A stretch of DNA of 6,727 nucleotides from Caulobacteraceae bacterium (GTDB lineage: Bacteria > Pseudomonadota > Alphaproteobacteria > Caulobacterales > Caulobacteraceae): the NCBI GenBank assembly GCA_947484535.1, contig CANKPO010000065.1:1-6727 (forward strand), read 5' to 3'. The notes beneath the pieces are model-generated. The model made no database searches, was not told the DNA's origin, and worked only from the letters and a program-made list of their open reading frames with translations. This document shows, one piece after another, positions 1 to 5,648 of the stretch. Position numbers and translations under genes: made by a program. Positions within the stretch are counted from its first letter, which is position 1, and each line of letters begins with the position of its first letter.

Positions 1-1
1 A

Positions 2-271
2 GACTTTGCCGGGGCCTTGCTAACCGCGCCGCTGAACCAATGGTCTGGTCCCATCGCTTCGGCCTATGGCTTTCACCTGATCAAGGTGGATTCCCGCGTC
101 AGCGCCACGATGCCATCGCTTGATGAGGTGCGGCCCGATGTTTTAGCCGCCTATCAAGAGGAGGCGCGTAAGGCCCGCAACGCAACCTACTTGGCCGATC
201 TTCGTAAGAAATACCGTATCGAAATCAGCGGGATACCTCAGACTGTTCTTGATCAATCTGAGGCGAATTAA
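2..271 (+). CDS. Peptidyl-prolyl cis-trans isomerase, PpiC/parvulin type, C-terminal part (5' end outside window)
   Basis: The frame is open from base 2 and ends with TAA at 269-271, leaving 89 residues. The first part, with SGPIASAYGFHLIKV at about residues 20-34, matches the last strand of a parvulin-type rotamase domain, where a G-x-H-L/I-I/V-K/R-V pattern is conserved. It is followed by a helical tail rich in Glu, Lys, Arg and Ala (DEVRPDVLAAYQEEARKARN) and a short KYRIEISG strand, a layout seen in periplasmic PpiC-type isomerases. These enzymes catalyse proline cis-trans isomerisation, usually as envelope folding helpers. From memory, similar tails occur in isomerases encoded beside HupE-like membrane proteins, but the upstream genes are not visible. 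The internal ATG at 17 is not the start, because homology-like sequence continues upstream of it. The gene converges on the GAF-GGDEF-EAL gene with only 24 bases between the stops. Confidence 0.8.
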   Translation, partial: DFAGALLTAPLNQWSGPIASAYGFHLIKVDSRVSATMPSLDEVRPDVLAAYQEEARKARNATYLADLRKKYRIEISGIPQTVLDQSEAN

Positions 272-295
272 CTGCGATAGACGGTTGTTATCAGC

Positions 296-2209
296 CTATT
301 GGATGCTTTCGGTTAGCCATTTAGACGCCATATCGACCGGCATGGCCTTGGACCAGAGATAGCCCTGGCCAAGCTCGAATCCCATGTCGGTAAGGGCCTT
401 GAGCTGTTCTGGCGTCTCAACACCCTCGGCGACAACATCCAGTCCACAGGCCTTGCCAAGGGCTAGAACCGTTTCGCAAAGGGCGTCGGCCTGTCGATCC
501 TGTCCAATCAGTTTTACGAAGCTCTGATCGACCTTGATGATGTCAAAGGGCAGGGAGCGCAGGTAGTTCAGCGAGGCGTAGCCGGTTCCGAAGTCATCGA
601 GCGCGAGTTTCAGTCCCGCATCATGGAGCTCCATCAGCGCGCGGCGACCGGCGCCATCACCGTCCAGCCACTGACTTTCTGTAAGCTCTAGGCATAGGCG
701 GGCTGGATCGGCACCGAACCTTGCGAGGCTATCAAGAATCTGTTGCGTGGTCCCGACCTTCAACAGTTGGGCTACGGAAATATTGACGTTGACCGAGAGC
801 CCCTTCAGGGGATCGCTGGGATCTGCTACCGTCTTGCAGGCCGCTTCAAACATCTTCAAACCGATACGGTGAATCTGGCCGGTCTCTTCCGCAACAGCGA
901 TAAGATCTTGAATTGGAACGGTTTTAAGTTTCTCATCGGTAATCCGCATCAAGGCCTCAAACCCCTTAGCGCGTCCCGTCGTCAGGTTCATGATCGGCTG
1001 ATAGAAGGGCTGAATGGCGTCAGTCTCGAGCGCCACTTCGAGCATCTTGCGGATGCTGCGTCGGCTCTTGGCGCGGGCAGCGAGGGTTTGGTCCGCAATA
1101 ACGATCATATCGCCGCCCAGTTGCTTGGCGACGCGTGTGGCTTCATCAGCCATAATTAGGATCATGTCCAAATCACTGGTGTCATGGTCATAGGTCGACA
1201 GACCGCAGGAGAAGGTGATCTGAAGGTTCAGTTCGGCCATCTCGAAGCCTATTGCCATATCTTTCGCCAACTCGACCATCAGAGCCTTTGCGTCGGGCAT
1301 GGCCAGGGGAAGGAAGGCAACAAATTCGTCACCGTCGAACCGGATCAATAGCTCGGCGCAATTCAATCGTTCGCGCATCCGTGTGGCGATCTGGGCGAAA
1401 ATCACGTCGGTTTGGGCGTGACCAAACTGCTGCCGCACTGGCTTGAAGCGATCAAGGTCGATAAAGGCTAAGGTGAGGGGGGAGCCCGTTGAGACGGCGC
1501 GGTTGACCAGCGCTTCACCCTGCTCGATCAGAAGGTTACGGTTGCCGAGCCCTGTGTAAGCATCGTGAGTGGCCAGGTAGCGGGACCGTTCCTCATCTCG
1601 ATGACGCTCTGCGGCAATGGTTGCTAGCTGGTGGAAATCCTGCGCGAACGAGATGTCTACCGCCCGTTCCGACGACCAGATAGTGGGGTAGTACATGCCA
1701 AATACGCCCAGGAGTGAGCCATCTCGCCCATCAATGAGCGGCGTCGACCAGGCGGAGCGAATGCCATAGTCTTTGCAGAGACCGACAAAATCGATCCAGA
1801 GGGGGTCTTCGAACACATCCACGCTGATGATCGGTTCACGCGTAAAGGCGCAGGTGCCGCAACTGCCCATATTGGGTCCGGGGACCATGCCCTCTACGGC
1901 CTCGGCAAAGGAGTTTGGCAGGCGGCCATAGCCTCCCGCGCGCAGAACTTGAGCCACGGGATCGAAATAGAGGATCGAGGCCGACATGTCGGGGAAGGCC
2001 TCTTCGGCAAGCCGCGCGATTTCCGATAGGGTTTCTTTGAGGGATGCATTGCGAGCAACCAGTTCAAGAACCCGCTGTTGCCCTTGAAGCAGAGCCTCTG
2101 GGCTGAGGAGCCGACCCTTGAGAGACTCTAAACTGGCCCTCAGACGATTTTGACCATCACGCAAGGCCTTTGGTGATAGGGCAATATTCGAATTGGTGGA
2201 TAGATTCAT
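296..2209 (-). CDS. GAF-GGDEF-EAL protein, probable cyclic-di-GMP phosphodiesterase with a degenerate GGDEF domain
   Basis: This complete 637-residue protein has no signal peptide or membrane segment and is probably cytoplasmic. A GAF sensor domain covers about residues 45-200 (GSCGTC at 115-120, DPLW at 135-138, WSTPL at 154-158). A GGDEF domain covers about 205-375 and an EAL domain about 385-635. The GGDEF motif reads DGDEF (292-296). The usual Asn-Asp after the DxDxFK motif is Arg-Gln (259-260), and there is no RxxD inhibitory site just upstream, so cyclase activity is unlikely. The EAL domain keeps the residues expected of an active phosphodiesterase: E418-A-L, N476, E508, D538-D539 in DDFGTG, K559, E595 and Q615. 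The inferred role is hydrolysis of c-di-GMP to pGpG under control of a GAF ligand. The ATG at 2207-2209 has only a weak Shine-Dalgarno (AGAGG, about 13 bases upstream). The gene seems monocistronic. Confidence 0.93.
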   Translation of the reverse strand: MNLSTNSNIALSPKALRDGQNRLRASLESLKGRLLSPEALLQGQQRVLELVARNASLKETLSEIARLAEEAFPDMSASILYFDPVAQVLRAGGYGRLPNSFAEAVEGMVPGPNMGSCGTCAFTREPIISVDVFEDPLWIDFVGLCKDYGIRSAWSTPLIDGRDGSLLGVFGMYYPTIWSSERAVDISFAQDFHQLATIAAERHRDEERSRYLATHDAYTGLGNRNLLIEQGEALVNRAVSTGSPLTLAFIDLDRFKPVRQQFGHAQTDVIFAQIATRMRERLNCAELLIRFDGDEFVAFLPLAMPDAKALMVELAKDMAIGFEMAELNLQITFSCGLSTYDHDTSDLDMILIMADEATRVAKQLGGDMIVIADQTLAARAKSRRSIRKMLEVALETDAIQPFYQPIMNLTTGRAKGFEALMRITDEKLKTVPIQDLIAVAEETGQIHRIGLKMFEAACKTVADPSDPLKGLSVNVNISVAQLLKVGTTQQILDSLARFGADPARLCLELTESQWLDGDGAGRRALMELHDAGLKLALDDFGTGYASLNYLRSLPFDIIKVDQSFVKLIGQDRQADALCETVLALGKACGLDVVAEGVETPEQLKALTDMGFELGQGYLWSKAMPVDMASKWLTESIQ

Positions 2210-2291
2210 GGTCGGAGCGCGCCTCTGTTGAGCGCATCCAAATCGTTATGAACCATAGTTGTCAATATTAAAGCCCTAAAATACGGTAATC

Positions 2292-2320
2292 CTTATATAT
2301 CTAGCCAGTTATTTTTGGAA
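2292..2320 (-). promoter_or_regulatory. Candidate promoter for the GAF-GGDEF-EAL gene
   Basis: The 136 bases between the EAL gene and the membrane-protein gene are clearly AT-rich compared with the flanks. On the minus strand TTCCAA (2320-2315) and TATAAG (2297-2292) are separated by 17 bases. The -10 is close to consensus and the -35 is poor. A perfect TTGACA also lies at 2265-2260 on the minus strand, but its spacing leads only to TTTGGA. Either could drive the EAL gene. Promoter rules vary in alphaproteobacteria, so this is a weak call. Confidence 0.25.
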
Positions 2321-2345
2321 TTTGGTCATTAAGGGTTGACGCTCA

Positions 2346-2684
2346 CTATTCGCGATCAGTGCCGATGAGGATGGATTTTCCCGTTGCGCCGGGTTGGAAA
2401 CTCAAAACCAGAAGATAAACGCCAAGGAAAGCGGATCCGAGGAAAAAGGCTAAGACCGCCAATCCAAGACCCTTGGGGCTGAACCGGTTGCGCCATGCGA
2501 CCCATACCGCCGATAGGGCTAGCATGAACAAGAAGTCGAGATTGAACTGCCCCGCCCATTGTAACTTGGCCATGTCCCCGAAGAAGACTTGGAACAGGGT
2601 AAAGCCGTCTGTGCTGAGGACCTTGCCGGTATAGGCCGTAAGGATGATCAGGATCAGACCGAGCATCACGCGAAAAGCCAACAT
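2346..2684 (-). CDS. Small inner-membrane protein of unknown function, three predicted helices
   Basis: The product is 112 residues and mostly hydrophobic. Likely membrane segments are at about residues 3-18, 48-64 and 72-95. Between the first two lies a polar stretch ending WAGQFNLDF (43-51), and a basic WRNRF (64-68) follows the second helix. The aromatic and charged pattern around WAGQFNLDF resembles, from memory, a widespread family of uncharacterised bacterial membrane proteins of about 110 residues, but I cannot name a family. The frame extends upstream to a GTG at 2712-2714. I chose the ATG at 2682-2684 because GGAGGT lies 7 bases before it and the hydrophobic helix then begins at residue 3. 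The gene is 84 bases downstream of the sulfatase on the same strand, so co-transcription is possible but not shown. Confidence 0.75.
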   Translation of the reverse strand: MLAFRVMLGLILIILTAYTGKVLSTDGFTLFQVFFGDMAKLQWAGQFNLDFLFMLALSAVWVAWRNRFSPKGLGLAVLAFFLGSAFLGVYLLVLSFQPGATGKSILIGTDRE

Positions 2685-2691
2685 TGCCTCA

Positions 2692-2697
2692 ACCTCC
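2692..2697 (-). promoter_or_regulatory. Shine-Dalgarno site that fixes the start of the small membrane protein
   Basis: The minus strand reads GGTGGAGGTTGAGGCA immediately before the ATG at 2684. The core GGAGGT is a near-perfect anti-Shine-Dalgarno match with a 7-base spacer. It favours this ATG over the in-frame GTG ten codons upstream, which has no comparable site. Confidence 0.75.
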
Positions 2698-2743
2698 ACC
2701 CTTGTAAGACTCACAGACTAGGGCGGGGCAATGGAGCGTTGCA

Positions 2744-2760
2744 ATAACCTTCGAGGTTAT
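2744..2760. terminator. Small hairpin after the sulfatase gene, possible weak terminator
   Basis: ATAACCT and AGGTTAT form a perfect 7-bp stem around a 3-base TCG loop, just downstream of the sulfatase stop codon (minus strand). The stem is AT-rich and no T-run follows on the minus strand, so it may only attenuate transcription, protect the mRNA 3' end, or be chance. Confidence 0.25.
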
Positions 2761-2768
2761 GGTCCCGT

Positions 2769-4325
2769 TCAGTCGTCTGACGGCGGAGGCCCCATTACCG
2801 TATCTGCCCAAGGCGCGCGATCTTCCTTTCCACCGAAGAAGTCCGGATCAAGGATGGCGTCCTTCATCGAGACCTGCACGCTTGGCCCGCGAGGAAAGGC
2901 AGTGAGGGCTGCGGAAAGGCTCTTGACCCGTTCAGGATGGCGCACGGCGAGGTCGGTCGTTTCGCTAGGGTCCGTTTCAACATTGTAGAGCGCCTCAGGG
3001 GCACCGTCGATGCGAACCAGTTTCCACGGATAGCGGTAATAGGCCTCGTCTTGCGCCAGACCCTTACTGGCCTGAATGACATAGTCCGATACAGGTAGGG
3101 CTTTGGCCTTGGTGAGGGCGGGCCACATGCTCCGTCCATCCAAACGCGCAGGCACCTTTAGCCCAGCGCCCTGCATCAAGGTCGGCAAAACATCCTGCGC
3201 GGTGATCATCTGGGCCGAGGTCTTCGGGGAAAGCTTTCCTTGCCAATAGACGAAGGAGGGAACCCGCGCGGCGCCTTCATAGACCGTCGCCTTGGCACCT
3301 TTGAGCGGCAGATTGTCAGACCCACCTTCAATATTGTTGACCCGCAGGAACTCCATGAACCGGGGAGTCAATTTGGTTCCGGCCGCAGCCTCCATCTTGG
3401 CGATCTGCTGCCCGAGGGCGGTAAAGGATGGCGGAGGCGAAGCGATCAGGCCGCCATTGTCGCTCATGAACCAGATGATCGTATTGTCGAGCATGCCTTC
3501 GGACTTCAGCGTTTCAACGAGCCGACCAATGGCGGAGTCCAATTCTGTCACCATGGCCGCATGGCCGCGTCTATAAGGGTTTTTGATGTCAGCATACTGC
3601 GCGATGGCCGCTTCTGGGGCCTCGTTCGGCAGGTGCGGCGCGCCAAAGGCCGCGTAGAGCATCAGGGGGCGGCGCTTATCGCGGCCTTGAAGCAACTTGA
3701 TGGCCTCGCTCGCAATGAGGTCAGTGGCATAGCCTTCTTCGCGTAGGGTCTTGCCATTGCGCTGCCAGTCAAGCCCACCGCCATGGACATGGTCCCAATA
3801 GCCGATGCCACCGTTCAAAGACCCATAGAACTGATCGAACCCGCGTTGATTGGGCAGATATGCGCGTTGACGCCCACCCAAGTGCCATTTTCCGGTCAAG
3901 ACGGTCTGGTAGTTCGCCTCTTTGAGATATTGCGGCAGCAGCTTTTCGCTCAAGGGCAAGCCGGTCGGCGCGAGTTTCGACAGGGGCTGAACCACGCCCA
4001 GTCTCATCGGCGAGCGGCCCGTCATCAGGGCTGAGCGGGTGGGGCTGCAGCTCGGTTGGGCGTAGTATCGATCCAGGATGACGCCCTTGGCGGCTAAGGC
4101 ATCAATGTTCGGGGTCTTGATTTCACTGCCGTGATAGCCGACGTCGCGCCAGCCCATATCATCGGCGAGGATGATCACTATGTTGGGGTGGCTCAGAGGC
4201 GCAGTTCTGTTGCTGCTCATCAGGGAACGGCCAGAGGCGGCAGTCGTACTCGATGTCTGGCAACTGGATAGGCCAACCATGAGCGCAATGGCCATGAGGC
4301 TCGCCGCTGTTCTTGAACGGATCAT
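2769..4325 (-). CDS. Arylsulfatase-type sulfatase (formylglycine, S1 superfamily), predicted lipoprotein
   Basis: The 518-residue product should hydrolyse a sulfate ester in the periplasm or at a membrane surface; the substrate is unknown. It opens with a lipoprotein signal peptide ending in lipobox LSSC, with Cys22 as the lipidation site. Type I sulfatase motifs follow in order: DDMGW (55-59, calcium ligands D55 and D56), CSPTR (93-97) then SALMTGR, GKWHLG (145-150), H231 in GAPHLPNE, SDNGG (288-292) and KGAKATVYEGAARVP (343-357). Cys93 is the residue normally converted to formylglycine. The CSPTR variant is also found in Pseudomonas arylsulfatase, while the YYAQPSC context resembles the arylsulfatase B group. 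The frame extends upstream to 4400, but I chose the ATG at 4323-4325 because AGGGGA lies 6 bases before it, the signal peptide starts there, and a candidate promoter occupies the extra upstream part. No maturation enzyme is encoded in the window. Confidence 0.93.
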   Translation of the reverse strand: MIRSRTAASLMAIALMVGLSSCQTSSTTAASGRSLMSSNRTAPLSHPNIVIILADDMGWRDVGYHGSEIKTPNIDALAAKGVILDRYYAQPSCSPTRSALMTGRSPMRLGVVQPLSKLAPTGLPLSEKLLPQYLKEANYQTVLTGKWHLGGRQRAYLPNQRGFDQFYGSLNGGIGYWDHVHGGGLDWQRNGKTLREEGYATDLIASEAIKLLQGRDKRRPLMLYAAFGAPHLPNEAPEAAIAQYADIKNPYRRGHAAMVTELDSAIGRLVETLKSEGMLDNTIIWFMSDNGGLIASPPPSFTALGQQIAKMEAAAGTKLTPRFMEFLRVNNIEGGSDNLPLKGAKATVYEGAARVPSFVYWQGKLSPKTSAQMITAQDVLPTLMQGAGLKVPARLDGRSMWPALTKAKALPVSDYVIQASKGLAQDEAYYRYPWKLVRIDGAPEALYNVETDPSETTDLAVRHPERVKSLSAALTAFPRGPSVQVSMKDAILDPDFFGGKEDRAPWADTVMGPPPSDD

Positions 4326-4331
4326 CCTATT

Positions 4332-4337
4332 TCCCCT
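4332..4337 (-). promoter_or_regulatory. Shine-Dalgarno site that fixes the sulfatase start
   Basis: The minus strand reads AGGGGAAATAGG before the ATG at 4325, so AGGGGA sits 6 bases from the start codon. This supports the 518-residue form beginning with the lipoprotein signal, rather than the 25-residue longer frame. Confidence 0.65.
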
Positions 4338-4364
4338 AATCGCCAAAGAGACCGACCTTAAACC

Positions 4365-4394
4365 ATCATAAAATGACAAAGCCCTCAATTCCAA
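4365..4394 (-). promoter_or_regulatory. Candidate sigma-70-type promoter of the sulfatase gene
   Basis: On the minus strand TTGGAA (4394-4389) and TATGAT (4370-4365) are separated by 18 bases. The -10 matches TATAAT at five of six positions and the -35 matches TTGACA at four of six. Transcription would start near 4358, giving an untranslated leader of about 33 bases that carries the Shine-Dalgarno site. The rest of the 184-base gap up to the enoyl-CoA hydratase remnant shows no gene and no clear further signal. Confidence 0.45.
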
Positions 4395-4509
4395 GGCCAA
4401 TCTTTGTCTTGTCGCGTTCCCAGCGCATCGGTCGAGGCCCCATCTGGTGGATCTATAGGGTCCTCAGCTTTTCCCAGCCTGAAGGCTCAAATCCACTAAG
4501 GCGAACACC

Positions 4510-4728
4510 ATGACCTGCGATGTCAAAATCACCGGTGCAGGCCTTGTCCGCACAATCCCCCTGAACCGCTCCGAGAAGAAGAATGCGCTCAGGGATCAAC
4601 TGACTTGCAGCAGGGTTGAGGCCATCGAAGCGGCGGCGCGCTTTGATGTGGCCTTTGGAAGTGATGATGGAAAAGAAGCCCGTAAGGCCTTTTTTGAAAA
4701 GCGAAAACCTAATTTCACGGGTCGATAG
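4510..4728 (+). pseudogene. Enoyl-CoA hydratase/isomerase remnant with the middle of the gene deleted
   Basis: The open frame encodes 72 residues that look like the two ends of a crotonase-family enzyme joined together. Residues 1-27 carry the N-terminal strand and the hallmark LNRSEKKNAL (18-27; family form LNRPEKKNAL). Residues from about 35 to the end carry the C-terminal helix pattern, with GKEARKAFFEKRKPNF (54-69), typical of the extreme C-terminus of enoyl-CoA hydratases. Family members are usually about 250-270 residues, so roughly 190 residues are missing. The lost part includes the oxyanion-hole segments and catalytic Glu positions. The deletion kept the reading frame, and the original start is probably retained, with TAAGG 8 bases before the ATG. 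A folded, active enzyme is not expected. Family identity is by motif recognition only. Confidence 0.75.
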
Positions 4729-4730
4729 GA

Positions 4731-4749
4731 GGCGGACTAGTTGTCCGCC
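4731..4749. terminator. Strong GC-rich hairpin between the two converging remnants
   Basis: GGCGGAC and GTCCGCC form a perfect 7-bp stem with a 5-base TAGTT loop, located between the stop codons of the converging enoyl-CoA hydratase and HD-GYP remnants and overlapping the HD-GYP stop. It could serve both strands as a transcription end, but no T-run follows on either side, so a standard intrinsic terminator is not proven. Confidence 0.35.
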
Positions 4750-5024
4750 AAACTGTCCGCGATCTGTTTGATCTTTGGCAGGATCTCGAGGAAGGCGGCG
4801 GCGATGTCCGGGTCAAAATGCTGACCGGCGCCCTTGGTGATGATGTCGACCGCCACCTCGTGGGCCATACCGTCCTTATAATAACGCCGACTGATCAGGG
4901 CGTCATAGACGTCAGCGACGGCCATCAGGCGCGCGGAAATGGGGATGTCATCGCCCTTTAGGCCCTGAGGATAGCCTGAGCCGTCCCATTTTTCTTGGTG
5001 CGAGAGGGCAATTTCCTTGGCGCC
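4737..5024 (-). pseudogene. HD-GYP domain phosphodiesterase remnant, C-terminal part only
   Basis: Reading the minus strand up from the TAG at 4739-4737 gives about 95 residues that match the C-terminal half of an HD-GYP domain. Visible are AKEIALSHQEKWDGSGYP (the HHExxDGxGYP signature, with Gln at the second His), GLKGDDIPISARLMAVADVYDALIS, and QHFDPDIAAAFLE. The HD motif, the upstream His ligands and any sensory or receiver domain are missing. There is no plausible start codon at the left edge of the homology: the ATG at 4925 lies inside the domain, after the GYP motif. Homology ends near 5024, against the tail of the terminator belonging to the upstream small exported gene, which suggests a deletion joined the two there. 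HD-GYP proteins hydrolyse c-di-GMP; this fragment lacks too many metal ligands to do so. Confidence 0.8.
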
Positions 5025-5063
5025 ATAAACAAAGCCCCCGCCACAGTTCGCTGTGACGAGGGC
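5024..5063 (-). terminator. Rho-independent terminator of the small exported protein gene
   Basis: On the minus strand bases 5063-5034 fold into a 13-bp stem with a CGAA loop (GCCC...CACAG / CTGTG...GGGC), followed by TTTGTTTATG. Two positions that would be C-A mismatches in plus-strand RNA become G-U pairs in minus-strand RNA, so the hairpin is complete only when transcribed from the minus strand. It begins 43 bases after the stop codon at 5106. Confidence 0.75.
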
Positions 5064-5105
5064 CTCGGGTCGATTGCGATTGAAAAGGCCAACCGCGAAA
5101 ATGGC

Positions 5106-5414
5106 TTAGCGAGAGGGGGTGTCCTTCTTCGCCAAAGCGTCCAGACCAGCCTGGACGGCGGCGAGTTGTTCGTCAGTGAGGACCCCGCCGCTCATGGGCT
5201 GAAGGGCCTTTAGCGTCATGCCCTTGAACTGGTCGAAGGCAGGGTGAGCGGTCAGGCCGGGCAGATCTTTGTCCAAAATGGCCTTGGTCTCAGGCGTAGC
5301 GGCAAGGTCCGCAATCGGGGTTGCGTCAACCGTGAGCTTGTCAGCCGCCAGAGCCGCGCCAGCAGCAAATGCGATCGACAGGCCTGCAAGACTCGCGAGG
5401 ATCATCTTCTTCAT
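5106..5414 (-). CDS. Small exported protein of unknown function
   Basis: The 102-residue product begins with a clear signal peptide: MKKM, a hydrophobic core, and an ALA cleavage site after residue 23. The mature protein of about 79 residues is soluble-looking and has no cysteine. It contains TPIADLAATPETKAILDKDL, then a KGMTLKALQPMSGG segment and TDEQLAAVQAGLDAL, suggesting a small helical bundle. From memory, similar short exported proteins and C-terminal tails occur in alphaproteobacteria, but I cannot assign a function. An in-frame TTG at 5430-5432 would lengthen it by six residues. I prefer the ATG at 5412-5414 because it starts directly with the signal peptide, although its Shine-Dalgarno is poor. 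It has its own terminator and is divergent from the TpsB gene, sharing the intergenic region at 5415-5648. Confidence 0.75.
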   Translation of the reverse strand: MKKMILASLAGLSIAFAAGAALAADKLTVDATPIADLAATPETKAILDKDLPGLTAHPAFDQFKGMTLKALQPMSGGVLTDEQLAAVQAGLDALAKKDTPSR

Positions 5415-5553
5415 CGTTGGGATCTTTCTCAAGGGTTTCTAATAGCCCGATGAAACGCTGTTTTTGCGGCGCCCGGCAAGAGCCAATCTCCAAACAAGAG
5501 GGTGCTTTTTCATCCGCGCAGGTTCGGTTCGCGCATTTCAATACCGAAAGCTA

Positions 5554-5567
5554 CTGATTTAAATCAA
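5554..5567. promoter_or_regulatory. Possible FNR/FixK-type operator
   Basis: CTGATTTAAATCAA matches the FNR/FixK consensus TTGAT-N4-ATCAA at nine of ten defined positions, and its inner 12 bases are a perfect palindrome. It lies about 140 bases before the small exported protein gene and about 80 bases before the TpsB start, in the divergent 234-base intergenic region. Oxygen-linked control of one or both genes is an inference. AT-rich intergenic DNA can give such a match by chance. No further convincing promoter hexamers were found here. Confidence 0.4.
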
Positions 5568-5648
5568 TTATTTCTATCAGCCGACGCAATAGTTCTGTGC
5601 GTTGCTTTCTAAAATCGCTATTCATCTTTTACTATTTGAAATTGTAAT

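Noticed and set aside
743..1159. Open frame of 138 codons on the plus strand inside the EAL gene
   Set aside because: It lies opposite the conserved EAL region, has no recognisable domain or ribosome site, and is explained as an antisense shadow.
3240..3746. Open frame of 168 codons on the plus strand inside the sulfatase gene
   Set aside because: It is antisense to the conserved sulfatase core, and its translation has no domain-like pattern.
4326..4400. Longer sulfatase start giving 25 extra N-terminal residues
   Set aside because: The extension would place a non-signal sequence before an obvious lipoprotein signal peptide, overlaps the candidate promoter, and lacks a ribosome site as good as that of the ATG at 4325.
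4500..5040. Insertion sequence or phage integration as the cause of the two truncated genes
   Set aside because: I saw no terminal inverted repeats, target-site duplication, transposase or integrase fragment here; simple deletion explains the remnants.
4995..5213. Open frame of 72 codons on the plus strand crossing the HD-GYP remnant and the small exported gene
   Set aside because: It runs through the terminator hairpin and antisense to two better supported features.
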